Positions 30,595 to 39,452 of a stretch of DNA of 64,000 bases are shown here, in pieces. The position numbers and the translations under genes were made by a program. This DNA is from a virus. The notes beneath the pieces are model-generated. The model made no database searches and had not been told where the DNA came from. It saw nothing but the letters and a program-made list of their open reading frames with translations. The stretch covers positions 1-64,000 of the IMG/VR virus record IMGVR_UViG_3300025141_000020; one strand, 5' to 3'. Positions within the stretch are counted from its first letter, which is position 1; the number at the start of each line of letters is the position of its first letter.

Positions 30595-31032
30595 TTAATC
30601 TAGGTATGTGTCTTTTAAGTTAGATGTTTTTAAATATTGAGCTCTCCTGTTTACTGTAACGTTTTTAAAGTGTTCTAGAATATCTTCTTGTTTCTTCATT
30701 TCTTCTTTCTGTAAACTAATGACTTTTTCCCTTTCTAGTGATTGCTCTTTACATACATTTAATTTATCCAATAATTCTTTATTGTCAACCTCTTTGGTTA
30801 CAATTTTTTCTACTATAACTTCTTTTTCTACAGGTATCTCTACTATAACTTCTTTTATTACTTCTTTTTCTACTGGCATTTCTTGTATTTGTGATTTAGG
30901 TAAAAATGGAGCTACCCCATATTTGTCTAATACCAAACCATCTTTTGCACATTTGTTAAAGAACTCTTTGGTGTCTTCAATTTCATTTAATTTGCAGTAT
31001 TGTTCAAACTCTTTTAATAATTTTTTATCCAT
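30595..31032 (-). CDS. Hypothetical protein with VEKEVI repeats (145 aa)
   Basis: N-terminal helix-rich domain (LKEFEQYCKLNEIEDTKEFF), then a repeat region MPVEKEVIKEVIVEIPVEKE (about 53-84) of alternating charged and beta-branched residues, then a coiled coil. Such repeats form extended beta or coiled structure. Overlaps the SbcD gene by 8 nt, suggesting co-translation with the end-processing nuclease. Partner function is unknown. Confidence 0.6.
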   Translation of the reverse strand: MDKKLLKEFEQYCKLNEIEDTKEFFNKCAKDGLVLDKYGVAPFLPKSQIQEMPVEKEVIKEVIVEIPVEKEVIVEKIVTKEVDNKELLDKLNVCKEQSLEREKVISLQKEEMKKQEDILEHFKNVTVNRRAQYLKTSNLKDTYLD

Positions 31033-31807
31033 TTATTAATATTTCTTTTTCTTTTTCGATATCATCAATATCTGTTATTCTAAAATTAAGATATGGTTGT
31101 GAATTAGTCAAATCTTTATATTTGTATTTATTTTTATTTATGTTATATATGCCATACCCATGTTTCTTTATACTTTCCCCAAAGTTTTGGCATATGGTAG
31201 ACCCAATCATATAAGCTTTCTTATTATTAGGTATTTTATAGGTTTGTCTTTTATGTATATCTCCTGCTAAAACCACATCACATCCATCAAACCTATCAAT
31301 ACTATAACCATCATTAAATGTATAACCAAAATCATTAGATGACCCTTCAATCATCCCATGAAATAAACCGACCTTATGTTTTTCTGTATTTTCTGGAATG
31401 TCAGGTTTTACATTATGAGATATTAATGAATATACACACCACAATATATTTTCGTCTTCATAACACCCTCTATTTTTATAGTAGGTGATATTATCATTAT
31501 TTAAACTTTTAACTACAGGTGTTATAGCGTCTAACCTATCTATATTATTTTCTAAAAAATCGTGATTACCAATTAAATAAACACATTTACATATTTTAGC
31601 TGTTTCAGTCATCCACCAACACATTAAATTTATTAATTCTGGGGTCATTTGGTTTTTGGAGTGCACTAAGTCCCCTGTAAACACTATCCTGTCTGGTTTA
31701 ATGTCGGACCATTCTTTTAAAGCCTGTTTTAATATTTTTTTATCTCGTTTATGTTGTTTGTATAATTTAAGATGTAAGTCGGAATAATGTACTATAGTGT
31801 TAATCAT
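31025..31807 (-). CDS. SbcD/Mre11-like nuclease, recombination endonuclease subunit (T4 gp47-like, 260 aa)
   Basis: Calcineurin-like metallophosphoesterase with all five motifs: VHYSDLHLKL, VFTGDLVHSK, YLIGNHDFLE, GLFHGMIEG and LAGDIHKRQTY. Length is short compared with bacterial SbcD (about 400), near the size of compact phage forms, so the capping domain is minimal. It partners SbcC (27893-30220). It overlaps both neighbours by 8 nt. Confidence 0.9.
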   Translation of the reverse strand: MINTIVHYSDLHLKLYKQHKRDKKILKQALKEWSDIKPDRIVFTGDLVHSKNQMTPELINLMCWWMTETAKICKCVYLIGNHDFLENNIDRLDAITPVVKSLNNDNITYYKNRGCYEDENILWCVYSLISHNVKPDIPENTEKHKVGLFHGMIEGSSNDFGYTFNDGYSIDRFDGCDVVLAGDIHKRQTYKIPNNKKAYMIGSTICQNFGESIKKHGYGIYNINKNKYKYKDLTNSQPYLNFRITDIDDIEKEKEILING

Positions 31808-32816
31808 CTTTTTTTTGTTGGTTTGCTGTATATCGTTCGCTTAGATAAATTATAGTCCCGAAAATAAGAAACTCTAAAGGTCCGTTTATAATCATTAGTA
31901 AACTTATTACAAATACTGGTATTATTATTGTTAATTGTGATATATTAGATATTAGGGTCATAATAATTCGTCTTATCATTACATTTTCAATTGGGAGTAC
32001 TATCTTAGTTGGGTTGTAATTAAAGTATCTTAACACCCTAACTACTAAAAGATATACTGCCAGTGATATCAACAACCAAACCAGGTATTTAAAATTTACC
32101 CAAATCAAAAAAACTAGTCCAGTGATGACTTTAATTGTGTTAACCAGTTGTACCTTATTAAAGAACTTTTTTAGGTATTTTTTTATATTTTCTATTGTAC
32201 ATGAGGTGCATGGTTTTGGTGGTTCTGGTTTAATTGCACCCTTAGTATAGATACTAATCCCCAACACACTTAGAAAGTCTTTTATAAGACTGGAGTTTTC
32301 ATGTATAACTTCTATTTCATAATCATCTCCATGTAATTCTTTTAATATTCTAAGTCTGTGGTTACCATCTACCAATTTATGTTTTTTATTTGTTGGTCCT
32401 GTAATAAACCTTAAACCTTCAAGTTTAAAATATTTGGTGGTTATTGTTGCTATTTCAGGGTGCTGTATAACTATTGGTTTTATTTCTAGGTTGTACCCCT
32501 CATTTTTCATTTTATCCCTTAAAGAATCCCAATCATATGGTTTACCTAAAAGTCTAACCATCACCCAAATTATGATTTTTTGAAGTGGGTTTAGTTTGTT
32601 TTTTAATGGTATAGATACAGTATTTAAACCTTCGTCGTTTGTTGGTGTTTTTCTTACAAAATCGTTTCTTGTTGTCCCGCATTGTTTTTGTAGTTGTTCA
32701 ATAGAATCACCTTTTTTGTAAAATATGAAGTTACTACCAATTAAATCTTTTAGTTTAACCTTCATGGTGTTGGTGTTTCTTGGATTGATTATGTCGTATT
32801 TCCTCATTTTTTTCAT
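31800..32816 (-). CDS. ParB-like domain fused to membrane helices (338 aa)
   Basis: Residues 60-190 carry a ParB/sulfiredoxin-type core: IKPIVIQHPEIATITTKYFK, then KLVDGNHRLRILKELHG, with the G/D-x-H-R motif. After a CTSC pair, residues 225-330 contain four hydrophobic segments (ITGLVFLIWVNFKYLVWLLI, LAVYLLVV, LTIIIPVFVISLLMIIN, FLIFGTIIYLS). Two ATG starts are possible (32816, 32765); the second begins MKVKLKDLIG at the fold. ParB-fold enzymes bind CTP or nucleotides; a membrane-bound form in a replication operon is unusual. Function unknown. Confidence 0.65.
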   Translation of the reverse strand: MKKMRKYDIINPRNTNTMKVKLKDLIGSNFIFYKKGDSIEQLQKQCGTTRNDFVRKTPTNDEGLNTVSIPLKNKLNPLQKIIIWVMVRLLGKPYDWDSLRDKMKNEGYNLEIKPIVIQHPEIATITTKYFKLEGLRFITGPTNKKHKLVDGNHRLRILKELHGDDYEIEVIHENSSLIKDFLSVLGISIYTKGAIKPEPPKPCTSCTIENIKKYLKKFFNKVQLVNTIKVITGLVFLIWVNFKYLVWLLISLAVYLLVVRVLRYFNYNPTKIVLPIENVMIRRIIMTLISNISQLTIIIPVFVISLLMIINGPLEFLIFGTIIYLSERYTANQQKKDD

Positions 32817-33580
32817 TTTGTCATAATTTTTAATATCTCATCTCTAAAGTCATAACATTTAATAACTTTATATTCCTCATTCTTTTCGTTAAACCAGACT
32901 ATATAAGAATCACCCAAAACCAAATCAGTGTTTCTTTCTACAATTAACCTATAAAAAGATAATTGTAATGAATATGTGTTTAATTCACACACATCTAAAT
33001 GTGATAGGGGCTCTTTAAATTGTTGCCATTTATTAACCTTTTTTATGTCTTTATTTGTTTTCCAATCCCATATTTCTAATTGTTTTGACTTTTCGTTAAA
33101 AAACAACTGGTCAATCATTCCAGTTACACTCCATTCTTCATCACCAACAACAACCTCAGCTCTAACTGGTATTAATTTTCCATGAGAATCATCATAGAAT
33201 TTTTTAAACATATCTATAATCTTAAATACCCCTTCCTTACATTCTAACATCTTTTTTTCATCACCCAAGACATTAGTTATTTTATGTTCTGGGAATGGAA
33301 ATACTTTGTTGGTTAGGTAGTTTTCAGCAAATTCGTGAAAAGCGGAGCCTCTTTCACAAGAAAAATCTGCTTTATATTTCCACTCTTTTAATATCTCTTC
33401 TTTTGTTATACCTCTTTCGTCAGCTTTTTTTTGTGACCAATAATCTTTATCAAAAGGATGTTTATATTGGCCTATGATAGACGTTACTGACTTAGTTTTA
33501 ACTCCTTTCATGTAATAAACATGGTCTTGGTCATGAAATTTAATATTATTAAATTTAGCTAATTCTCTAGTTATTTTCAT
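32813..33580 (-). CDS. RecB/Cas4-like PD-(D/E)XK exonuclease (255 aa)
   Basis: Motifs of the PD-(D/E)XK nuclease family: an N-terminal Glu/His region ERGSAFHEFAENYL, GMIDQLFFNE (Asp), LEIWDWKTNK (E-x-D-W-K) and the QxxxY helix YSLQLSFYRLIV. Such enzymes cut single-stranded or double-stranded DNA ends. No iron-sulfur Cys cluster, unlike Cas4. Overlaps the next gene by 4 nt (ATGA) and follows the primase immediately. Confidence 0.85.
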   Translation of the reverse strand: MKITRELAKFNNIKFHDQDHVYYMKGVKTKSVTSIIGQYKHPFDKDYWSQKKADERGITKEEILKEWKYKADFSCERGSAFHEFAENYLTNKVFPFPEHKITNVLGDEKKMLECKEGVFKIIDMFKKFYDDSHGKLIPVRAEVVVGDEEWSVTGMIDQLFFNEKSKQLEIWDWKTNKDIKKVNKWQQFKEPLSHLDVCELNTYSLQLSFYRLIVERNTDLVLGDSYIVWFNEKNEEYKVIKCYDFRDEILKIMTK

Positions 33581-34495
33581 TTATAGTAATGTTATTTCTT
33601 TTAATCCTTCTATCCCACCTAGTTCACCAACATCTTTATCTTTTGGTAGTTTAAGTAGTTTTACCTTATTCATTAGTCTTCCCCCTTCTAATTTTCTATA
33701 TAGTTTTTTTGAATCTTCCCAGGCATCACCATCTAAACATATAATTATGTTTTTTTGTGATTTATCATATAACATAGTCCATAATTTTTCACTTACACTT
33801 TTACCTAATACTGGTATAGAATTTTCTATAAAAAACATATCAAACACACCTTCAACCAAATATATGTCTTTTTCCCAATTAATTAAATGTTCATTAAATA
33901 TTATTTTATCCTTTTCAGCTTCAGGGTTTTTATATTTATTTTTATGTCCAGTATAGGACCTAGAAACAAAATAATTAAGGTTGTTGTCAATATCATAGGA
34001 GGGAACTATTACCCTGCCACTGTATTGACCTTGGGTTACGTAACCAATTTTAAATTTGTCTATAATTTGGTCGCTTAGTCCTCTTTTCCTTAAATAGTTA
34101 TAGGCTTCTTTGTATGGTATACTTAATTTTATACCTTCTTTAAAAGAAGTGTATTCTCTTGGTAGTTCTACTTTTTTATATTTTTTCTCTGTTTTTTTAA
34201 TGAAGTCCCCACCTATTAGTTTCCAGGTTTCCTTAGTTCGTCTATTTCCCCATTTATTAAATAATTTATTTATGGACCCGTGTGTATTCATATGTTCTGA
34301 ACAAGACCAACATTTATAGACACCCATATAATAATTTACTTCAAAGTTACCTTTACCATCACCATGGTCTAGGCCTTTTATATCATAAGAACAAACTGGA
34401 CAATCAAAAGAGATTTGTCCTTTATTCGGGTAGTGTGACATATTGTCACCTAAAACTTCATTCAATAATTCTATTAGTAGTATTGGGTCTTCCAT
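33581..34495 (-). CDS. DNA primase, DnaG-type zinc finger plus TOPRIM (304 aa)
   Basis: Zinc-binding CPVCSYD...CWSCSEH (about residues 32-68), a basic linker, then an RNAP basic motif region YLRKRGLSDQIIDKFKIGYV and TOPRIM motifs YLVEGVFDMFFI (E-G) and IIICLDGDAWED (D-x-D). This is a short, helicase-free primase that makes RNA primers for the lagging strand. No helicase is present in the window. It sits between the resolvase and the exonuclease in the replication operon. Confidence 0.88.
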   Translation of the reverse strand: MEDPILLIELLNEVLGDNMSHYPNKGQISFDCPVCSYDIKGLDHGDGKGNFEVNYYMGVYKCWSCSEHMNTHGSINKLFNKWGNRRTKETWKLIGGDFIKKTEKKYKKVELPREYTSFKEGIKLSIPYKEAYNYLRKRGLSDQIIDKFKIGYVTQGQYSGRVIVPSYDIDNNLNYFVSRSYTGHKNKYKNPEAEKDKIIFNEHLINWEKDIYLVEGVFDMFFIENSIPVLGKSVSEKLWTMLYDKSQKNIIICLDGDAWEDSKKLYRKLEGGRLMNKVKLLKLPKDKDVGELGGIEGLKEITLL

Positions 34496-34530
34496 AGGTA
34501 AATTATATGGGTTTTTTAAAAAGAAGTCAA

Positions 34531-35127
34531 TTACCAGACCTTAGTCTTGTTCATTTGGCCTAAAACACATGTGTAAGCATCACACATATCATAATTTTCT
34601 TTCTTTAATGTGTTGTTCCTAGTATACACCCATGTTAGATGAGATTCTTTGTCGGAAACTTTTTGCCATATAATGTGTTTTTTATCACACCCCTTATCAT
34701 AGGAACCAAATAAAACTTTTTTTCCTTTTTTGTTCTCAGTAAATAAAGTTGGGAATGCAAATTTTCTAGAATCGTAAGTAGAAATAAATTCTGGTAATAT
34801 ATCTAACACATCATAAATAACTCTAGTTATAAAAGAGTTATATCTTATTAATATTGCTACAGTCCTTACATTATTAGAACTAATTAAGGGTTCTTCAATA
34901 ATCACTTTGGTTATACCCACCTTTTTATAGTCCATTAGTTTAGCTTTAAACTGATTTACTTTTGCCATCATTTCCGCAATCTTAGACTCTGCTTTTGGTT
35001 TTACTTTAGGTGAAAAATGAGTTAGTTCTAATAAATCTTTACTTTGCATATCAAATAATGCCCAACCTATCGTTTTTGTTGATATGTCCAGTCCTAGTAC
35101 TTTTGGTGTGTTTCCTGTCTTTGTCAT
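34531..35127 (-). CDS. RuvC-type Holliday-junction resolvase (198 aa)
   Basis: RNase H-like fold: VLGLDISTKTIGWALFD with Asp14, KVIIEEPLISSN (Glu), and the C-terminal DMCDAYTCVLG (Asp pair). It resembles phage RuvC-like resolvases that resolve four-way junctions in replicating concatemers before packaging. The last enzyme in the DNA-metabolism run, 10 nt downstream of the first tail gene. Alternative: a related endonuclease of the RuvC superfamily with a different substrate. Confidence 0.8.
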   Translation of the reverse strand: MTKTGNTPKVLGLDISTKTIGWALFDMQSKDLLELTHFSPKVKPKAESKIAEMMAKVNQFKAKLMDYKKVGITKVIIEEPLISSNNVRTVAILIRYNSFITRVIYDVLDILPEFISTYDSRKFAFPTLFTENKKGKKVLFGSYDKGCDKKHIIWQKVSDKESHLTWVYTRNNTLKKENYDMCDAYTCVLGQMNKTKVW

Positions 35128-35137
35128 AAGACAAATA

Positions 35138-36325
35138 TTAGAATTTCATTTTCAAAGTAAAGTTTGAGGGTGTGTTTTTTAGTTTTTTGATGGGTCTGTC
35201 TGTGTCAACTACTCCGATTAATTGATTTCTGTCATCGTACAAACCTATTTGTGTTATATATGTCGCTCCTACATCTGACATATTCCAAATATTATGTACC
35301 TCACCAAAAGGTGTTTTAAACTGCATTCCAGTATTTGTCCCCCCTGCTCCATAATAAGGGGCCTCTGCACTTGCCGCCGTTTGATTTTCTGTAACATAGA
35401 ACTCTCCTGAATCGGCAACAATATTTACCGTCAACACCCATTCTTTTTCAAAAGAGTAGTATTGACTCTGAGCTGATGTACTAGCTGTAAAATGTAAGTT
35501 AGTAAATCCTGATGAATCTCCCTCATAAAGAGTTGTGTTATCTTCAGTTCCACAACTATAACAAAAGTTGTTAACTAGGGTTGGGTGTGTTATAACCATG
35601 AATCCCATATCTAAATAACATATCCCTACTGGTATATCTTCAGATTGTGCGTAAGCTTTAGGTGTGTTAGAAGAAGAAACTGTATCTACAAATCTGAATG
35701 TGTCTGTAGCACCACCAGGATACCCTGTAGGTATAACCCCTGTCTGCCATCCTCCAGCCCAAGTAGCTGTGTTTACATTGGTTGCTGATAAGGTTGGTCC
35801 TGCTATTGTGTCTGAAAATAGAAATGCTCTATTAGTTGACGCTATACCTGGGTCACCTAATACATTCCCGTGTATCATTGGATTACCAAAATATGTAGCT
35901 TCTAATGAATTGTCAGAAGAAAATGCTTTAGGTTCATAATAAGAACTGTATAGTGTTTGTATTGTATAATCGTTACTTGTAATTGGGTTGTCCAGTGTAG
36001 GAAAATCAAATTTAATTGTTCTACCGTCTTGAAGTTCTCCGAATTGGCTGGAATCTATACTAACAACAATAATGTCTGATTGCATTAACCCACTAATACC
36101 ATTATTAATCCAAGTAGACGCAAAAGATTCTGTTTGTGCACAAGTTGTAGGTAAACTAAATGATGTGTATAGGTTAGAAAACGCTCTACCGTTTGTAGGA
36201 CTTCTTTGAGCTGCCGTAAATGTTAGTGAGGTCCCTGTAGCTGCTGCCCAACCATTATCTAGAAAAGGCACTAATTCAGTATTTATTAATTTTTGATTTG
36301 ATTCTATATTTTTTAATTTTCCCAT
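35138..36325 (-). CDS. Tail fibre/adhesin-type structural protein (395 aa)
   Basis: Ser/Thr/Asn/Tyr-rich beta-type sequence without enzymes motifs. The C-terminus (ATYITQIGLYDDRNQLIGVV, ending FTLKMKF) matches the pattern at the end of the 798-residue protein (KISEIGLYDNENGFPDLMAI, ending FVITIDF), which is typical of phage fibre shafts or baseplate spikes. It starts the block of late structural genes on the minus strand next to the resolvase. Position in the virion is not known. Confidence 0.6.
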   Translation of the reverse strand: MGKLKNIESNQKLINTELVPFLDNGWAAATGTSLTFTAAQRSPTNGRAFSNLYTSFSLPTTCAQTESFASTWINNGISGLMQSDIIVVSIDSSQFGELQDGRTIKFDFPTLDNPITSNDYTIQTLYSSYYEPKAFSSDNSLEATYFGNPMIHGNVLGDPGIASTNRAFLFSDTIAGPTLSATNVNTATWAGGWQTGVIPTGYPGGATDTFRFVDTVSSSNTPKAYAQSEDIPVGICYLDMGFMVITHPTLVNNFCYSCGTEDNTTLYEGDSSGFTNLHFTASTSAQSQYYSFEKEWVLTVNIVADSGEFYVTENQTAASAEAPYYGAGGTNTGMQFKTPFGEVHNIWNMSDVGATYITQIGLYDDRNQLIGVVDTDRPIKKLKNTPSNFTLKMKF

Positions 36326-36326
36326 T

Positions 36327-36722
36327 TTACGTCCAAGTTTTAGTGTTATTATTTAAGCTTAATGATATTTTATTAGACCCTATGTTAAGTTTTAAAATAT
36401 GGTAAGGGCTTGCTTTTGTGTCTAATCTTTCATTACTAGAATTAGCTGGAAATACAGTAGTTTTGGTTATTTTTGAGTTTGCTGGGTAATCCACATAAAA
36501 AGTTTTTGCTTTCTCCGTAGAATTATTTAATGAAATATATTTTGACGCTGCATACGAAGCCCCATATTCTGCCGGCGTACCAAAAAACCTCAATCCACTT
36601 GTTGCTACTTTATCATGATATCTAATTCCACCACCCATCTTGATTGAATCGAAATATACTAGGCCATTATTTTCAGTACCAAGACTATTTGCTCTAAACC
36701 ATTTTAACGCTTCTATATTCAT
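36327..36722 (-). CDS. Small structural-type hypothetical protein (131 aa)
   Basis: Beta-rich (MGGGIRYHDKVATSGLRFFG, AKTFYVDYPANSKITKTTVF), Ser/Asn/Lys composition, no signal or membrane helix. Located 2 nt or less from both neighbours, in the middle of the tail-fibre block; likely a fibre accessory or chaperone-free small structural protein. No family recognised. Confidence 0.5.
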   Translation of the reverse strand: MNIEALKWFRANSLGTENNGLVYFDSIKMGGGIRYHDKVATSGLRFFGTPAEYGASYAASKYISLNNSTEKAKTFYVDYPANSKITKTTVFPANSSNERLDTKASPYHILKLNIGSNKISLSLNNNTKTWT

Positions 36723-36723
36723 T

Positions 36724-38619
36724 TTAATTTGCTTTTATTTCTTTCCCATTTATTAATTTACGGAATAATCTTTTACCTGTGCTTGTCTCATAAGAAGTTG
36801 TTCCACTAGTTGTGTATCCATACCCTCTCGGGTCTTCTGAGTAACTATCTTTGGTTTCTCCGTCTTCACCATAAAATCTAAATACAGCGTTATCATATAT
36901 ACTATAAAAATTCTGAGATGCCGCATTTTTATATGGTATAGATTCTAGTATAGCCCCTTTATTAAATATAAAATTAACTGTCACATTAAGTGGTGTGGTG
37001 TTGCCCTTTGCTTGGGCTGTTTCTAGTACCAAACTTATCGGTATAGAGACATTATAATTATCTATACTGTCACCACTTAACCCACTTTTATATCCTCCGC
37101 TATATTTGTTAGTACTCCAAAAACTATTAGATTGTGAGGATATACCTACAAACATATCGTCGGCCATTTTTAACATTCTACCTAATAATGTGTAGTGTGG
37201 GTCTGTCCCCGCTGCTACCCTACTGGGTGATGTTGGTTGTCCTCCTGCTTGTGATGGGAAAACATTAAATAGTGCACCAGAGGATTTAAATCCATTTTGT
37301 GTAGTATTCCAATTAGAACTATATTCCATTAAACCTATTACCCTACCATAAGCATCACTAGGATTTTCCGTGTCTGTTATTTTTATCCCTTTGGCTCCTG
37401 AGTTATTTATATTCAATAAATCACCATTTGCTTCTGTCATCATGAAAGGTGGTATGGGGTAATAGACTGGACTTAAACTAGAAGTAGCTACATCCAAAAC
37501 TAACCTTGCTGCTGGTAAGGTCGTGTCTATATTTTTATAACCATCGGAATCTAGAGCGTCTACTGATAGTGCTGCTTCCATATCTGTTGTAGTCACAAAA
37601 CCAACATATGTATCTCTTATATTTGTACTTTCTCCTGCCCAACCATTAATCTTATTATCCATAATAAATTTAGGGTAGACATTTCCAACTGTATTCCAAG
37701 GTACCATTCCACCAACATTTAAATACCCCCAATCAAAAGCTCCTAAACCAAGACTTGCTTCTCCAGCTCCCGCCTTATAAGCTCTTGTAGTGTTATTTAG
37801 ACTTGGTGAAAAGAATAGTGAAAATGGGGAAGCTTGTTTAAGTCCTTTAATTGTTGTTCCATTGTATTCTATACCTGTTTGTTGGCCATTAGCTCCATTC
37901 CTGATAAATGCTCCTCCAGCTACAACTAACGAATTATAATAATCATAGTCCTTCTTTAATACCATCTTTATGTTTTCTGGTTCTAGTGACGTTCCGTCAT
38001 AAACTTTTACAGAATCCCATATATTTCCATACATACCTAAACCATATTCTGATAGCTTTTGCAAAAATTGTGAATATTCACCTTTAGTGTCAATACCTAA
38101 CCCAGTTTCAAAATATGTGGTTGCTGAACCCACAATAGTAGATGAATTAATTGATAGTGTGTCCTTATAATCAGCTACATACCTAAAAGCAAATAATTTA
38201 TGTAAGACAAATAAATCATGTACATAATAATCTATAACACATGTATCTCTATAATATTTCATATTTCCATTAGGTTGTCTCATCCCTAAGGCTACATATT
38301 TTTTATCTGTTGCTTGAACTTGGGTCTTTTCTGGTTTTGCCCATACATTATCTCGGACTTTATAACCATCATTTACTGCGTTTCTGAATGTAGTTTTGTC
38401 ACCAGTAACATCAGGAAGGTAACCTAATTGTGCGGAGTCGTTGGATGTGGCGGATGTGTCAGAATGTGCTTGTGTATTTCTATAATCTATATCACTATCT
38501 GATATACCAAATTTAGTAAATAAGTTAATTACATTGCCCGCGTTAAGTACACGACTTCTACCCAAATCGGTCAGTTGTATATTTAATGTTGTTGTTGTTG
38601 CACTACTTATAAATCCCAT
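36724..38619 (-). CDS. Tail fibre-type protein with shared N-terminal domain (631 aa)
   Basis: The N-terminus TTLNIQLTDLGRSRVLNAGN and FTKFGISDSDIDYR belongs to a small domain also present in the 259- and 798-residue proteins, resembling the phage tail-collar/fibre N-terminal domain that docks fibres on the virion (LTD-x-G-R followed by an F-G-x-S/G-D pattern). The rest is Ser/Thr/Asn-rich with loops. No enzyme motif. Probably an adhesin or fibre. Confidence 0.6.
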   Translation of the reverse strand: MGFISSATTTTLNIQLTDLGRSRVLNAGNVINLFTKFGISDSDIDYRNTQAHSDTSATSNDSAQLGYLPDVTGDKTTFRNAVNDGYKVRDNVWAKPEKTQVQATDKKYVALGMRQPNGNMKYYRDTCVIDYYVHDLFVLHKLFAFRYVADYKDTLSINSSTIVGSATTYFETGLGIDTKGEYSQFLQKLSEYGLGMYGNIWDSVKVYDGTSLEPENIKMVLKKDYDYYNSLVVAGGAFIRNGANGQQTGIEYNGTTIKGLKQASPFSLFFSPSLNNTTRAYKAGAGEASLGLGAFDWGYLNVGGMVPWNTVGNVYPKFIMDNKINGWAGESTNIRDTYVGFVTTTDMEAALSVDALDSDGYKNIDTTLPAARLVLDVATSSLSPVYYPIPPFMMTEANGDLLNINNSGAKGIKITDTENPSDAYGRVIGLMEYSSNWNTTQNGFKSSGALFNVFPSQAGGQPTSPSRVAAGTDPHYTLLGRMLKMADDMFVGISSQSNSFWSTNKYSGGYKSGLSGDSIDNYNVSIPISLVLETAQAKGNTTPLNVTVNFIFNKGAILESIPYKNAASQNFYSIYDNAVFRFYGEDGETKDSYSEDPRGYGYTTSGTTSYETSTGKRLFRKLINGKEIKAN

Positions 38620-38671
38620 ATTATTATCTTCTTATTATATAATTATCTAATTATCTAGTTTATTTTAACTA

Positions 38672-39451
38672 CTACATACATTTTGTACAACCCCCACTGC
38701 AAGTAGATTTTTCACCTAATTTATCACATAACATACAGTATATTTCATCATCTAAACAATAATCAAAATAGTTAGCTCCTGTAGATACCAAACATTTGTT
38801 AAGATATCCTAAATCTGCTATGTCAACTTTTCCGTCTCCATTAAAATCACCAATTAAGTCTTCCCCTTCTTCTGCAGTAGAACCTAGTAAATTAATTAAT
38901 AATTTAAAGTCTTCTTTATCTACAATTCCATTTCCATTAAAATCTGCACATGCGGTACAATACGTTGGGAAAAAATTTATTACTGATGACCCTACTGTCC
39001 AACAAGTATTAAACATACCTGTTGATGGTTCGTCTATACCATTTACTGTTTTTGATGGGTGGTAATTTGCCCATAATGTTGATTTAACCGGATTAGTTCC
39101 TATCCCTTGGTCATAAGTAATCACTCTATTGTCTTTAACCTCACAACTAGGGCCAACCATAACTGCTGATAGTGTGCCATAATTAACTTCGGTATCGGCC
39201 TGAACCCTACCTCTACTAGCTGGAATATCATAAAAACAACTAGTGGTTAGTGCACTTAAATCTACATCTGATACACAACTACCATCACCCACAAATCTAC
39301 GATAATCAATATCTGAATCTGATAATCCAAATTTTTTTATAGCGTCTACAAACCCACTGCCAGTAGTTAATAGTGTTTTACCGTAATCTGATAGATATAA
39401 TTTAAATGTATTACCAGAGAGTGTTACGTTATGTATGTTTAAATATGCCAT
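38672..39451 (-). CDS. Fibre-type protein with dockerin-like repeats (259 aa)
   Basis: N-terminal fibre-docking domain (TFKLYLSDYGKTLLTTGSGF, KKFGLSDSDIDYR). After a short middle region, a type I dockerin-like pair of calcium loops: ADFNGNGIVDKEDFKLLINL and GDFNGDGKVDIADLGYLNKC, with Asp at the metal positions 1, 9 and 12 of each loop and Asn at position 3. Cys residues follow (CLDDEIYCMLCDKLGEKSTC, CSGGCTKCM). Dockerins bind cohesins in cellulosomes and other complexes; in phage structural proteins they might mediate calcium-dependent assembly. No cohesin is recognised nearby. Confidence 0.75.
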   Translation of the reverse strand: MAYLNIHNVTLSGNTFKLYLSDYGKTLLTTGSGFVDAIKKFGLSDSDIDYRRFVGDGSCVSDVDLSALTTSCFYDIPASRGRVQADTEVNYGTLSAVMVGPSCEVKDNRVITYDQGIGTNPVKSTLWANYHPSKTVNGIDEPSTGMFNTCWTVGSSVINFFPTYCTACADFNGNGIVDKEDFKLLINLLGSTAEEGEDLIGDFNGDGKVDIADLGYLNKCLVSTGANYFDYCLDDEIYCMLCDKLGEKSTCSGGCTKCM

Positions 39452-39452
39452 T

